From Rhodospirillales bacterium (GTDB lineage: Bacteria; Pseudomonadota; Alphaproteobacteria; Rhodospirillales; WMHbin7), in contig JACRPC010000012.1 of the NCBI GenBank assembly GCA_016214125.1, forward strand, positions 156,772 through 220,771: a stretch of DNA of 64,000 bases, in the 5' to 3' direction. The translations under genes and the position numbers were made by a program. Shown here in pieces: positions 50,265 through 59,235 of the stretch; the first letter of the stretch is position 1; each line of letters starts with the position of its first letter. Below the pieces are notes generated by a model. The model had not been told where the DNA came from and did no database searches. It saw nothing but the letters and a program-made list of their open reading frames with translations.

Positions 50265-51394
50265 TCGGACAGCTCCTTGGCGATGATGAGCTTCAAAATG
50301 TCGCTGGTTCCGCCCCCGATCAGGGTGAAACGGATGTCGCGCAGATAACGCTGGATCGGGTATTCCATGGCGTAGCCGTAGGACGCGTAAACGCGCGCCG
50401 CCTGCTCGCAGACTTGCAGCGCGGTCTCCGAGGCAAACAGCTTGGCCATCGCCGCTTCCTTGTGATGCGGCAGCCCGCTGTCCTTGGCCCAGGCGGCGTA
50501 GCGCACCAGATGGGTGGCGGCTTCCAGGGGCGTCGCCATCTCGGCCAGGCGGCCTTGGATCATCTGATAGCGGTTGATCGGCTTGCCGAATTGCTGGCGC
50601 TCGCCGGCGTATTGGATGGCGTGGGCCAGCGCGGCGCGCCCCACCCCCAAAGCCAACGCCCCGGTGACGATGCGGATTTCCGCCAACAGCTTGCGCAGAT
50701 GCGATTCGCCATCGCCCTCTTCCTTCGACAGCCGGTGGCTGTCGGGCACGAAGCAATCGTCGAGCGCCAATTCCGAGGTCGGCAGCGCCCAAACACCCAT
50801 CTTCTCGATCGAGCGGCCGATCACCAGGCCCTTGAAGCTGCGCTCGACCAGGAAGATGGTGAGCTTCTTTTCGGCCCCGGCGCGGGCGAAGACGGTGAAG
50901 AAGTCGGCCTGGGGCGCCGCGGTGATCCAGATCTTCTGACCGCGCAGGACATAGCCGCCCTCGACCTTGGTGGCCGAAGTGGCGATGCCGCCCAAATCGG
51001 AGCCGGCGTTGGGCTCGGTCATGCAGATGGCGCCGATCTTTTCGGCCCGCAGCGCCGGCTTGAACAGCCGCTCGACGATGTCGGCGTTGCCCAGCATCTG
51101 CAGGAATTTGGTGCCCATCAGGGCTTGCATGGTGACCGCCGCCGCCACCGACAGCGAGCCGCGGGCAATTTCCTCGACCGCCAAGCAAAGGCTCGTCAGA
51201 TCGGCGCCCGAGCCGCCAACCTCCTCGGGATAGCGCATGCCGACGAAGCCGAGATCGGCCAGCTCCTTGACCAGGGCGCGCGGATAATCGTGCGCGTGGT
51301 CGAGCGCCTCGGCCTGCGGCGCGATGCGTTCGTCGGAGAAACGGGCGAAGGTATCCTGGATCGCCCGTTGTTCCTCGGTGAGCGCGAAATCCAT
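50261..51394 (-). CDS. Acyl-CoA dehydrogenase lacking the canonical Glu, proposed decarboxylating
   Basis: 377 residues. FAD/substrate motifs ICMTEPNAGSD, KIWITAAPQ and RQQFGKPI are intact. The catalytic base position in IYEGT is changed to IGGGTSD (G361), and the alternative isovaleryl-CoA-type position before the conserved Arg (LLAEIRIV) is Ile, with a Glu one residue earlier. In oxidation of an arylmethyl-malonyl-CoA, loss of CO2 creates the alpha-carbanion and no proton needs removing, so absence of the base fits a role on (2-aminobenzyl)malonyl-CoA giving 2-aminocinnamoyl-CoA. The family assignment is secure; the reaction is inferred. Confidence 0.87.
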   Translation of the reverse strand: MDFALTEEQRAIQDTFARFSDERIAPQAEALDHAHDYPRALVKELADLGFVGMRYPEEVGGSGADLTSLCLAVEEIARGSLSVAAAVTMQALMGTKFLQMLGNADIVERLFKPALRAEKIGAICMTEPNAGSDLGGIATSATKVEGGYVLRGQKIWITAAPQADFFTVFARAGAEKKLTIFLVERSFKGLVIGRSIEKMGVWALPTSELALDDCFVPDSHRLSKEEGDGESHLRKLLAEIRIVTGALALGVGRAALAHAIQYAGERQQFGKPINRYQMIQGRLAEMATPLEAATHLVRYAAWAKDSGLPHHKEAAMAKLFASETALQVCEQAARVYASYGYAMEYPIQRYLRDIRFTLIGGGTSDILKLIIAKELSE

Positions 51395-51403
51395 CGCCGC
51401 CCC

Positions 51404-53080
51404 CTATTCCTCAAGGCCGTAAAGGACGCGCGCCGCCTGGGCCGAGATGATGCCATCGCGCACCTCACGCTTCAGCGCCGCCCGGTTGCGCTTCTTGGGA
51501 TCGCCATAGCCGCCGCCGCCGCCCGCCTTCTGGACATAAAGCGTGCCCTTGGGCACCCCCATGATCAGATCCTTGTTCTTGGGCGTCACCGTCCGGCCAT
51601 CGGGATACTGAAGAATGATGCTGTTGAGCGTGCCTTCGCCGCCGCCGAACAGGCCAAAAGCCGGCTCGAAATCGCCGTCGCCAAAGGTGACGAACTGCAT
51701 ATCGTCGGCACCCAGCACGAATTCGGTTTCGATGCCAATGCCGCCCCGCCATTCGCCGGCGCCGGCCGAATCGGTCCAGTATTCGTGCCTAATCAGGCGG
51801 TGCGGGGTTTGCTGCTCGAACATCTCGTAATCCTGGTCGAGCACGCCGCCCGAAGCGTCGATCATGCCGATATGGTCGTAGCCGTCGGTGCCTTTCATGG
51901 CGCCCGAGCCGCCCTTCATGCCCATGAAGCAGATGTCGACATACTTCTCGTTCTTCTCCGGATCGACGCCGGTGTTGAGCGAACTCAAAAGATTGTTCCA
52001 GCCGGCCGTTACCCGGTCCGGCATCACCGGGGCCAGGGCGCGGATAATCGAATCAGCGTTGGGCGGGCAAAGGTGGTTGCCGAAGGTGGTGGCCTTGGGA
52101 TAGGCGGCGTTCAGAATGGTGCCTTCGGGGATGATGATCTCGATCGGCTGCACCATGCCCTCGTTGTGCGGGATGTCGGGGTTGACCATCTGCAGCAAGG
52201 TGAGAATGGTCGCCGAGGCCGAGGAGGTGAAGGTACCGTTGACGAAGCCGTTGGTCTGCGGATCGGTCTTCGAGTAATCGAAGCGAATCGACTTGTCCTT
52301 AACGGTGATGGTGACGCGGATGGTGAATTTCGAGCCATCGTGATGGCCGTCGAAATAGACCATGCCCTCGCCCTCGTAGACGCCGTTGGGAATGGTGGCG
52401 ATCTCGGCTTCCATCATCTTGCGGGTCGCTTCGAACAGCGCCGTCTTGTGGCTTTCGTAGTTCTTGACGCCGTACTTCTTCAAGAGCTCGATCATCCGGC
52501 GTTCGCCCACCGTGCAGGCGCCCATCTGGGCGCGCATGTCGTGATTGACGATCTCAAGCCGGATGTTGGCGAAGATCAGGTCCCAGACGTCCTTGCGCAG
52601 CTTGCCCTTCTCGACCACCTTGACCGGCGGGATGCGCAACGCCTCTTGCCAGACTTCGGTGGCGCGCGGGTTGTAGCCGCCCTGAACGTTGCCGCCGATG
52701 TCGGCCTGATGGCCCTTGACCGCCGTCCAGGCGACCAGCTTGCCTTCGAAGAAAACCGGTTTGTAGACGGCGACGTCGTTGTTCTGATTGCCCATCGAGA
52801 AGACGTCATTGTGAAAGATGACGTCGCCTTCGTGCAGATCGTCGCCGAAGAAGTTGCGGATGTATTTGCACACCGGCGCCAGCGAGAAAGCCAGGATCGG
52901 CAGGTTCTCGGTCTGCTCGAGCATGTTGCCGTCGGCGTCGTAGAGACCGGTGACGAAATCCTTGGCCTCGCACAAGATGGGCGAGCGCGTGGTTTTCTGC
53001 ACCGAGATGCTCATCTCGTCGGTGATCGAGCGGAAGGTGCGGGCGTAGACCGACAGCAGAATGGGATCGATCTTGGTCAT
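51404..53080 (-). CDS. HyuB-type subunit of an ATP-dependent hydantoinase/lactamase
   Basis: 558 residues, hydantoinase B/oxoprolinase family. Features are ARTFRSITDEMSISVQKTTRS, the metal-binding region VIFHNDVFSMGNQNNDVAV, KGHQADIGG and the C-terminal GGGGGYGDP. Works with the HyuA subunit encoded 17 bases upstream. The same family supplies IaaC/IaaE, the ATP-dependent hydrolase that opens the lactam of 2-oxoindole-3-acetate; acetone and acetophenone carboxylases also use these folds, but lack of their third subunits here argues against carboxylation. Confidence 0.87.
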   Translation of the reverse strand: MTKIDPILLSVYARTFRSITDEMSISVQKTTRSPILCEAKDFVTGLYDADGNMLEQTENLPILAFSLAPVCKYIRNFFGDDLHEGDVIFHNDVFSMGNQNNDVAVYKPVFFEGKLVAWTAVKGHQADIGGNVQGGYNPRATEVWQEALRIPPVKVVEKGKLRKDVWDLIFANIRLEIVNHDMRAQMGACTVGERRMIELLKKYGVKNYESHKTALFEATRKMMEAEIATIPNGVYEGEGMVYFDGHHDGSKFTIRVTITVKDKSIRFDYSKTDPQTNGFVNGTFTSSASATILTLLQMVNPDIPHNEGMVQPIEIIIPEGTILNAAYPKATTFGNHLCPPNADSIIRALAPVMPDRVTAGWNNLLSSLNTGVDPEKNEKYVDICFMGMKGGSGAMKGTDGYDHIGMIDASGGVLDQDYEMFEQQTPHRLIRHEYWTDSAGAGEWRGGIGIETEFVLGADDMQFVTFGDGDFEPAFGLFGGGEGTLNSIILQYPDGRTVTPKNKDLIMGVPKGTLYVQKAGGGGGYGDPKKRNRAALKREVRDGIISAQAARVLYGLEE

Positions 53081-53097
53081 GGCTCAGTCTCCCTTTC

Positions 53098-55434
53098 CTA
53101 ACGGCTCTTCTTCGGGGTGGCCTTGCGCCGCGAAGGCTGGCGGGCCACGACGCGTTGCGAGGCGGGCCGGCGCTGGCTGGCCTTGATCACCGCCTTGGTG
53201 GGCTTCGAGGTCCGCCGTTTCGCCGCCGGCGCCGCCTTCTTGGCGGCCGAACGGGCGGCCGGCTTGGCCTTGGCTTTCGGTTTGGCCTTGGCGGCCGGCT
53301 TCGCCTTCGGCTTGGCCGGCGCCTTGGGTGCGGTCCTGCCCAAGAAGCCTTTCACCAGATCTTCGCGCCCCTTGCGGTACAGCGCAAAGGAACCGACCGA
53401 ATCGACCACGCAATCCCAGCCGGCGGAGACGAAGATGGCGGTGGTGATCTGCTCGATCAGGGCCGGGCCCTTGACCCGGTTGCCGTGCTTCATCTTGTGG
53501 CCGTCAAAGACCGGCACCGTCTCGAACTTCTTGCTTTCCGGCACATAGACCGAGCGCTTGCCCTTTTGAGCATGCGCGCTCGACGGCCCGTCATAGGGCT
53601 CGGGGCGCAGCGAGGGCTTCTCGACCACGCCGGTCGATTCGACGCGCACATTGATGATCTCGACCGGGGTCTTCAGCTCTTCCAGCGAATAGCCGTAAAG
53701 CCGGTTGTGCTCGGCGTGGAAGGCCTTGGCGACCGCCTTGGTGTCGCCCTTCTCCAGCGCCGCCTTCGGCACCTCGAACGACACTTCGTGATACTGCTTG
53801 AGATAGCGGCAATCGAACTTGACCGTCGCCTTGCGCCGGTTGGCCGGGATGTGCTCGGCGTCGAGCAGGCGGTTGCCCTCGGCGACCATCGACTCGATCA
53901 GCCCCTTGAGCTTGCCCCAATCGAGCCCTTCCAGGCGCGCCACGAAGGTGCGGACGAAATCGTGCTTCAAGTCGGAGAGCAGCATGCCGAAGGCGCAGAG
54001 GATCGAGCTGGTGCGCGGCACGATCTGGAAGGGCATTTCCAACTCGTCGCAGATCAGGCAGGAATGGATCGGTCCGGCGCCGCCCGCCGCGATGAGCGGG
54101 AATTCGCGCGGATCGTGGCCGCGCTTGATCGTCACTTCGCGCACGCCCTGGGCCATGTTGTTGCAAATGACCCGGTACATGCCGGCCGCCGCCTCTTCGA
54201 GTGACAGGCCCATCGGCTTGGCGACATGCTCGCGGATGGCGCGGCGCGACGCCTCGATGTCGAGTTTCATCTTGCCGCCGGCGAAATAGTCGGGATCGAG
54301 ATAGCCGAGCACCAGATTGGCGTCGGTCGAGCAGGGTTTCTGGCCGCCCTTGCCGTAGCAGGCCGGGCCGGGATCGGCGCCGGCGCTGGCCGGCCCCATG
54401 CGCAGAAGGCCGCCCTCGTCGAGCCAGCCGATCGAGCCGCCGCCGGCGCCGATGGTGTGGATGCCCAGCATGGGCAGCGCGATGCGCAGGCGGTCGATCT
54501 CGCCGTCATTGACCATCAGCGGACCGCCGGCGGCCAGCGAGGCCTCGAAACTGGTGCCGCCCATGTCGGTGGTGATGGCGCGGTCAAGCCCATGCACGGC
54601 GGCGTAGGCTAGGCCCGCCCCCGGCCCGCCGGCCGGACCCGACAGCAGCGTCAGCGACGCCTTCTCGCGGGCGATCTCGGGCGTGATGACGCCGCCATTT
54701 GACTGCATGATCAGCAGCAGGCCCTTGAAGCCGATGCCCTTCAGGCGCCCGGTGAGCTGCGACAGATAATGGGTGAGCTTGGGGCCGACATAGGAGTTGA
54801 GCGCCGTGGTGCTGACCCGCTCGTAGAAGCGGATCGACGGCAACAGGTCGGTCGAAACGGTGAGATAGGCGTCGGGCAGTTCGCGGCGCACCAATTCGGC
54901 CGCCGCCTTTTCGTGCGCCGGGTTGGCGAAGGCGTTCATGAAGCAGATCGCCAGCGCCTGCACCTTCTCGCGCTTGAACAGCTCGACCGCCGCCCGCACC
55001 TCGTCGAGCGACAAGGGTTCAAGCTCGCGGCCATTGCGGTCGAGGCGACCGCTGACCCCAACCCGCAGATAGCGCGGCGCCAGGGGCGGCACGTTGGTGT
55101 AGCGGTTGTTGTACTGCTCCTCGCGGATGCCGCGCCGCATTTCCAGGGCGTCGCGCACGCCTTTGGTGGTGATCAGGCCCATATGGGCGCCGGTGCGGGT
55201 GAGCGTGGCGTTGGTGGTCACCGTGGTGCCGTGGACGATGGTGTCGATCCGCCCCGCCAAGTCTTCGAGCATCAGCCCGTGCGCGTCGGCGATTTCCTTC
55301 AAGCCCTCGACCACCGCGATCGACGGATCGTGGGGCGTCGACAGCACCTTGAAGATGCCGGGCGCCTTGGTGTCCCAGGCGACGATGAAGTCGGTGAAGG
55401 TGCCGCCGACATCGATGCCGATCTTGAGGCTCAT
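53098..55434 (-). CDS. HyuA-type ATPase subunit with an unusual Lys/Ala/Pro-rich tail
   Basis: 778 residues. Actin-like ATPase motifs: IDVGGTFTDFIV at the N-terminus, TTVTTNATLTR, LSGPAGGPGAGLAY and TTDMGGTSFEAS. It should phosphorylate the lactam oxygen so the ring can be opened by HyuB. Residues 704–778 form a striking basic tail made of Lys, Ala, Pro, Arg and Ser, resembling histone H1-like or AlgP-type tails; HyuA proteins normally end near residue 690–700. The tail is in frame and the stop is 17 bases from hyuB. It overlaps the ligase stop upstream by four bases. Confidence 0.87.
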   Translation of the reverse strand: MSLKIGIDVGGTFTDFIVAWDTKAPGIFKVLSTPHDPSIAVVEGLKEIADAHGLMLEDLAGRIDTIVHGTTVTTNATLTRTGAHMGLITTKGVRDALEMRRGIREEQYNNRYTNVPPLAPRYLRVGVSGRLDRNGRELEPLSLDEVRAAVELFKREKVQALAICFMNAFANPAHEKAAAELVRRELPDAYLTVSTDLLPSIRFYERVSTTALNSYVGPKLTHYLSQLTGRLKGIGFKGLLLIMQSNGGVITPEIAREKASLTLLSGPAGGPGAGLAYAAVHGLDRAITTDMGGTSFEASLAAGGPLMVNDGEIDRLRIALPMLGIHTIGAGGGSIGWLDEGGLLRMGPASAGADPGPACYGKGGQKPCSTDANLVLGYLDPDYFAGGKMKLDIEASRRAIREHVAKPMGLSLEEAAAGMYRVICNNMAQGVREVTIKRGHDPREFPLIAAGGAGPIHSCLICDELEMPFQIVPRTSSILCAFGMLLSDLKHDFVRTFVARLEGLDWGKLKGLIESMVAEGNRLLDAEHIPANRRKATVKFDCRYLKQYHEVSFEVPKAALEKGDTKAVAKAFHAEHNRLYGYSLEELKTPVEIINVRVESTGVVEKPSLRPEPYDGPSSAHAQKGKRSVYVPESKKFETVPVFDGHKMKHGNRVKGPALIEQITTAIFVSAGWDCVVDSVGSFALYRKGREDLVKGFLGRTAPKAPAKPKAKPAAKAKPKAKAKPAARSAAKKAAPAAKRRTSKPTKAVIKASQRRPASQRVVARQPSRRKATPKKSR

Positions 55435-56933
55435 GACTTGTTCTCCCTGCTCACCATCTTGCGCACATCCGCTTTGACCACCTTGCCCATGGCGTTGCGG
55501 GGCAGGCGATCGACGAACACCACGTCGCGCGGATGCTTGTAGCGCGCGACGCGGTCTTGAAAGAGGGCGCTCACCCGCGCCGGATCGAGCACACGCCCGG
55601 GCTTGGGCACGACCACCGCCACCGCCACTTCGCCCCAGCGTTCGTCGGCGCGGCCGACCACCGCCGATTCAGCGATGTCGCCGCACTCGGCCAGAATCTG
55701 CTCGAGCGCCGCCGGATAGATGTTCTCGCCGCCCGAGATGATCATGTCCTTCTTGCGGTCATCGACCACCAGGATGCCCTCGTCATCGAAATGGCCGATA
55801 TCGCCAGTGTGGAACCAACCGTCCGTCAGCACTTCGGCGCTCGCTTCGGGCTGGTTCCAGTAGCCCATCATCACATTGGGCCCGCGCACCAGAATCTCGC
55901 CCGAGACGCCCGTCGCCCGATCGGCCCCCGCCTCGTCGACCACCCGGATTTCGCAATGCAGCGCCGCCCGTCCGGCCGAGGTCGGCTTGCGCCGGGCCAT
56001 TTCGGGCGTCTGATAGGTGGCGATCGGCGAGGTTTCGGTCAAGCCATAGACCTGCACCATGTCGAGGCCGCGCGCCTGCATCGGCTTGAAAAGCGCCTCG
56101 GGCACCAGGGTCGAGCCGATGCCGATCCGACGCAGGGACGACAGATCGGCCTTGTCCCAGCGCGGGTGGTTGAAAAGCGCCGTCAATTGCGCCGGCACCA
56201 CCAGGGTGAGGTCGGGGCGCTCGCGCTCGACCGCATCCAGGAAGGCGTCGGGATCGAAACGCGGATGAAGGATGAGCCGGGCGCCGGCGTGCAGCGCCGG
56301 CAGGCTTTGGATGTTCAAACCGCCGACATGAAACATCGGCAAGGTCGAGAGCACGGTGTCGCCGGTGCGCAGATCGTTGAGATGCGTGCTGTGGATGGCG
56401 TTGAAGACGAAAGAATTCTGCGACAGCATGGCGCCCTTGGGCGCGCCGGTGGTGCCCGAAGTGTAGCAGATAAGCTGGGCATCGTCGGGGCCGCCGCGGC
56501 GAATGGCGGTGGGAGCGATGGCGGCCAGACGTTGGGCCAAGGGGGTGCCCATCGCCACCGTCCGGGGCGGCACCGGATCGGCGCCCAGGGCGTCGATCAC
56601 CGGCTGGAATTCGGCCTCGACGAACAGGGCCTTGGGCCGGCAATCGGCCAGAAGCGTTTTCACCTCGGGCGCCGCTAGGCGCCAATTGAGCGGCACGAAG
56701 ATGGCGCCCAGCCGCGAGCAGGCGAAGAACAGGGCCAAGAGATCGGGCGAGTTGGCGCCCAGAAGCGCCACCCGATCGCCCCGCCCGATGCCCAGCTCGG
56801 CTTCCAAAAGGCCGGCCATACGCAGGCAAAGGCCGTGGAAGGCGCGATAGGAAAGGTCGGCGCCGGCGAATCGAATCGCCGTCTTCTCCGGCGTAAAGCC
56901 GGCGTGGCGCTCGATCCAATCGAGCAGGTCCAC
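55431..56933 (-). CDS. AMP-forming acyl-CoA ligase of the catabolic operon
   Basis: 500 residues. Adenylation motifs: ICYTSGTTGAPKGAML, MVQVYGLTETSP, GWFHTGDIG and the catalytic Lys in RNAMGKVVKADV. The length and motifs fit medium/long-chain or aryl-CoA ligases. Indoleacetate clusters encode an indoleacetate-CoA ligase (IaaB) suggested to make an inducer rather than a pathway intermediate; this gene could be the counterpart, or could activate an intermediate acid. The sequence does not decide. Lies between thiolase and hyuA. Confidence 0.87.
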   Translation of the reverse strand: MDLLDWIERHAGFTPEKTAIRFAGADLSYRAFHGLCLRMAGLLEAELGIGRGDRVALLGANSPDLLALFFACSRLGAIFVPLNWRLAAPEVKTLLADCRPKALFVEAEFQPVIDALGADPVPPRTVAMGTPLAQRLAAIAPTAIRRGGPDDAQLICYTSGTTGAPKGAMLSQNSFVFNAIHSTHLNDLRTGDTVLSTLPMFHVGGLNIQSLPALHAGARLILHPRFDPDAFLDAVERERPDLTLVVPAQLTALFNHPRWDKADLSSLRRIGIGSTLVPEALFKPMQARGLDMVQVYGLTETSPIATYQTPEMARRKPTSAGRAALHCEIRVVDEAGADRATGVSGEILVRGPNVMMGYWNQPEASAEVLTDGWFHTGDIGHFDDEGILVVDDRKKDMIISGGENIYPAALEQILAECGDIAESAVVGRADERWGEVAVAVVVPKPGRVLDPARVSALFQDRVARYKHPRDVVFVDRLPRNAMGKVVKADVRKMVSRENKS

Positions 56934-56956
56934 GAGCCTTCCTCCCCCGTGTCCGC

Positions 56957-58159
56957 TCAGTCGCCGACCTTGAGGACGACCGCCATGCCGGTGTCGCCGG
57001 CGGCGCAGCCGGTGAACAGGCCGTAGCCGCCGCCCTTCTTGACCAATTCCTCGATCAGCTCCATCAGGGCACGCAGGCCCATGGGCGATTGCGGATGGCC
57101 CCAGATCAACGAACAGCCGTAATTGTTCATCTGGTTGACGTCGTAGCCGGTTTCCTTGGCGAAATAGAGATCGTTGACCGCGAAGGGGTTGTGGGTCTTG
57201 ACGGCCGCCAGATCCTTAATCGTGATGCCGGCCTGGGCCAGCGCCTTGCGCGCGGCGGGCACCGGCGCCTCGGGCATATAGGCCAGCTCGACGCGGGCCA
57301 GGCCGAAGCCCATCAGACGGATGCGGATCTTGGGGTCCTTGGAAATCTCCTTGGCCCGATCCGGGGTGGCCAGGATCATGCCGGCGTTGCCGTCGCTGGG
57401 ATAGGTCTGGCCGCCGAAGGTGATGGTGCCGCCCTCGAGAACCGGCTTCAGCTTCGCCAGCCCCTCGGCCGTGCTGATGGTGACGCCCTCGTCGCCCTGC
57501 AAGACCGGCCCCGGCTTCTTCGGATTGCCGGAGGGAACCTGGAAGGGAAGGGTCATGAAGCGCTTGAGGAAGGCGCTGTCATCGGCCAGAGCCATCTTGT
57601 ACTGGTCGCAGCGGCGCAGCACGACCTCGTGCTGGCTCTTGGTATCGATCTGGTGGCGCTTGGCGACGTTTTCGGCGGTGTTGAGCATCGAATGCCCGCC
57701 CAGGGGATCGGCGGCGAAATTGTCCATCGTCCAATTCTCGAACTCGCCGGTGCCGCCCGGCCCCTTCTGGTTCGGATAATAGATTTGCGGACCGTTCGAG
57801 ACCCGATCGGCGCCGATGGCGATCGCACCTTGGGCCAGCCCGCTCTGGATTTCCTGGGCCGCCGTGAAGACTAGGCGGGCGCCGGTGGCGCAGGCCTGCA
57901 TCAAGGTGGGGCCGCCGACATGGGTGAGGCCGGCCATGCCGGTGACCCAGGGCAGACCGTAGAAGGAATGGCGCTGCGGCACCGAGATGCCGAGCACGCC
58001 GTAATCGACCGCCTGGCCCGGAATCTTGCGTTTGTCCATTTCCGCCTTCACCACCTCGGCGGCGAATTTCAGGCTGTTCATGGTCGAGAAGCTGCCCTGC
58101 CACTTGGCAAAGGGGGTGCTCCAATAGCAGCCATAGGGGATTTCGGCGATGTAGGACAT
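56957..58159 (-). CDS. Thiolase family protein
   Basis: 400 residues. The nucleophilic Cys is C90 (MQACATGA); other active-site blocks are KTHNPFAVND, the His of IWGHPQSPMG and the second Cys in FTGCAAGDTG. These differ in detail from the usual NEAFA and CxGGGxG forms, as seen in thiolases acting on aromatic 3-oxoacyl-CoAs. The proposed role is cleavage of 3-oxo-3-(2-aminophenyl)propionyl-CoA to 2-aminobenzoyl-CoA and acetyl-CoA. It lies 30 bases after the MaoC gene. Confidence 0.87.
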   Translation of the reverse strand: MSYIAEIPYGCYWSTPFAKWQGSFSTMNSLKFAAEVVKAEMDKRKIPGQAVDYGVLGISVPQRHSFYGLPWVTGMAGLTHVGGPTLMQACATGARLVFTAAQEIQSGLAQGAIAIGADRVSNGPQIYYPNQKGPGGTGEFENWTMDNFAADPLGGHSMLNTAENVAKRHQIDTKSQHEVVLRRCDQYKMALADDSAFLKRFMTLPFQVPSGNPKKPGPVLQGDEGVTISTAEGLAKLKPVLEGGTITFGGQTYPSDGNAGMILATPDRAKEISKDPKIRIRLMGFGLARVELAYMPEAPVPAARKALAQAGITIKDLAAVKTHNPFAVNDLYFAKETGYDVNQMNNYGCSLIWGHPQSPMGLRALMELIEELVKKGGGYGLFTGCAAGDTGMAVVLKVGD

Positions 58160-58189
58160 TGGGGTCCTCCTGATACGGTCGGGTTGCGG

Positions 58190-58612
58190 TCAGTCAAGGG
58201 CGACGGTAGCGGCGCCCACCAGAAGTTTGTCGCCTTTTTGGTTGCTGGCGAAGATTTCCAGCTCGACCCGCTTTTCGCCCGCCTCTTCCTTCTTGGCGGT
58301 GACGGTGCCGGTGAGGGTGATCACGTCGCCCGGATAGGCCATGGCGGCAAAGCGGTTGGAAAAGGCGCGCAGCCGGTTGGGGGGCACCCAGCCGGTCAGC
58401 AATTGGCCAAGGAAAGCCATGTTGAGCATGCCGTGCGCGATGACGCCGGGCAGCCCGCCCACCTTGGCGGCCTCGTCATCGACATGGATGGGATTGTGAT
58501 CGCCGCTCGTGCCCGCGAACAGGGCCAGTTGCAGGCGCGAAATGGGCGGCTTGACGAGCGGAGGGAGCGCATCGCCGACCGAAACGGACTCGAAGCGGAT
58601 AGTTCCAGACAT
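58190..58612 (-). CDS. MaoC-type enoyl-CoA hydratase, catalytic half
   Basis: 140 residues, single hot-dog. The hydratase-2 motif FAGTSGDHNPIHVDDEAA, with Asp and His, is complete, followed by PGVIAHGMLNMAF. It would hydrate a 2-enoyl-CoA to the 3-hydroxyacyl-CoA; in context 2-aminocinnamoyl-CoA. The protein encoded just upstream looks like its non-catalytic partner. Confidence 0.88.
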   Translation of the reverse strand: MSGTIRFESVSVGDALPPLVKPPISRLQLALFAGTSGDHNPIHVDDEAAKVGGLPGVIAHGMLNMAFLGQLLTGWVPPNRLRAFSNRFAAMAYPGDVITLTGTVTAKKEEAGEKRVELEIFASNQKGDKLLVGAATVALD

Positions 58613-58635
58613 GGTGTGATTCTCCTTCCCGACCG

Positions 58636-59079
58636 CTAGCCGTTGCGGATGACTATTACGGTCCGTAAGTCGCAGACCGGTTGGTTGCGCTGATTGGTCA
58701 TACGGGTTTCGGTGACGATGAACTGCAGCGCGCCGCCTTTTTTCTCGTACATGTCGAGAATCTTTTGCCGACCCGTGATGGTGTCGCCGGCCAGGATCGG
58801 CGCGTGATAGACAAAACCCTGTTCGGCGTGCATCGATTTGCGCTTGTCGATGCCCATTTCATCGAGGATCAGGAAGGACTGGTTGGCTTCCATCAGCAAG
58901 GTGAAGGCGAAGGTCGGCGGCGCCGGAATAGCCTGATATCCAAGGCCTTTCGCCGCCTGCGGGTCGCGCCAGACGGCCGATTCGTCGCCGATCGCATGGG
59001 CGAAGCGGCGGATGTGGCCCTTTTCGACCTCGACCGAAAAGGGCGGATATTCCTTGCCGATGAAACTGGTGTCGAGCAT
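58636..59079 (-). CDS. MaoC N-terminal-like hydratase partner subunit
   Basis: 147 residues from the ATG at 59079, chosen over the ATG six bases upstream because GGGGAG then has proper spacing. Starts MLDTSFIGKEYPPFSVEV, and contains HAIGDESAVWRDPQAA and PAPPTFAFTL, as in the FAS1-like/MaoC-N half of double hot-dog hydratases; the catalytic Asp/His motif is absent. It likely pairs with the adjacent MaoC protein. First gene of the 17-gene catabolic run, divergent from the TetR regulator. Confidence 0.82.
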   Translation of the reverse strand: MLDTSFIGKEYPPFSVEVEKGHIRRFAHAIGDESAVWRDPQAAKGLGYQAIPAPPTFAFTLLMEANQSFLILDEMGIDKRKSMHAEQGFVYHAPILAGDTITGRQKILDMYEKKGGALQFIVTETRMTNQRNQPVCDLRTVIVIRNG

Positions 59080-59198
59080 GCGCATCTCCCCTAAGCGAGA
59101 GGCCGGTTCCGGCCCGAAATCTTGGTCTTGCCGAGCGAGCCGCCCCAGGGTCGGGGCGGGTCATCCCTTTGCGCCCGACGATAGCGCTCCATTACGGA

Positions 59199-59220
59199 CC
59201 TGTAAACATGTTTTTACAGG
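59199..59220. promoter_or_regulatory. Palindromic operator between the catabolic operon and its TetR regulator
   Basis: Perfect eight-base arms CCTGTAAA and TTTACAGG separated by CATGTT. Located between the divergent starts at 59079 (-) and 59284 (+), where a TetR dimer could control both directions. Confidence 0.75.
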
Positions 59221-59223
59221 GTT

Positions 59224-59235
59224 GTAAAAATTTAC
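59224..59235. promoter_or_regulatory. Second operator-like palindrome
   Basis: GTAAA-AA-TTTAC, sharing the GTAAA/TTTAC core of the neighbouring 22-base palindrome and separated from it by three bases. Together they may allow cooperative binding or cover the regulator's own promoter. Confidence 0.6.

Noticed and set aside
51404..55434. Acetone or acetophenone carboxylase
   Set aside because: The additional small subunits of those carboxylases are missing, and the neighbours fit lactam hydrolysis better.
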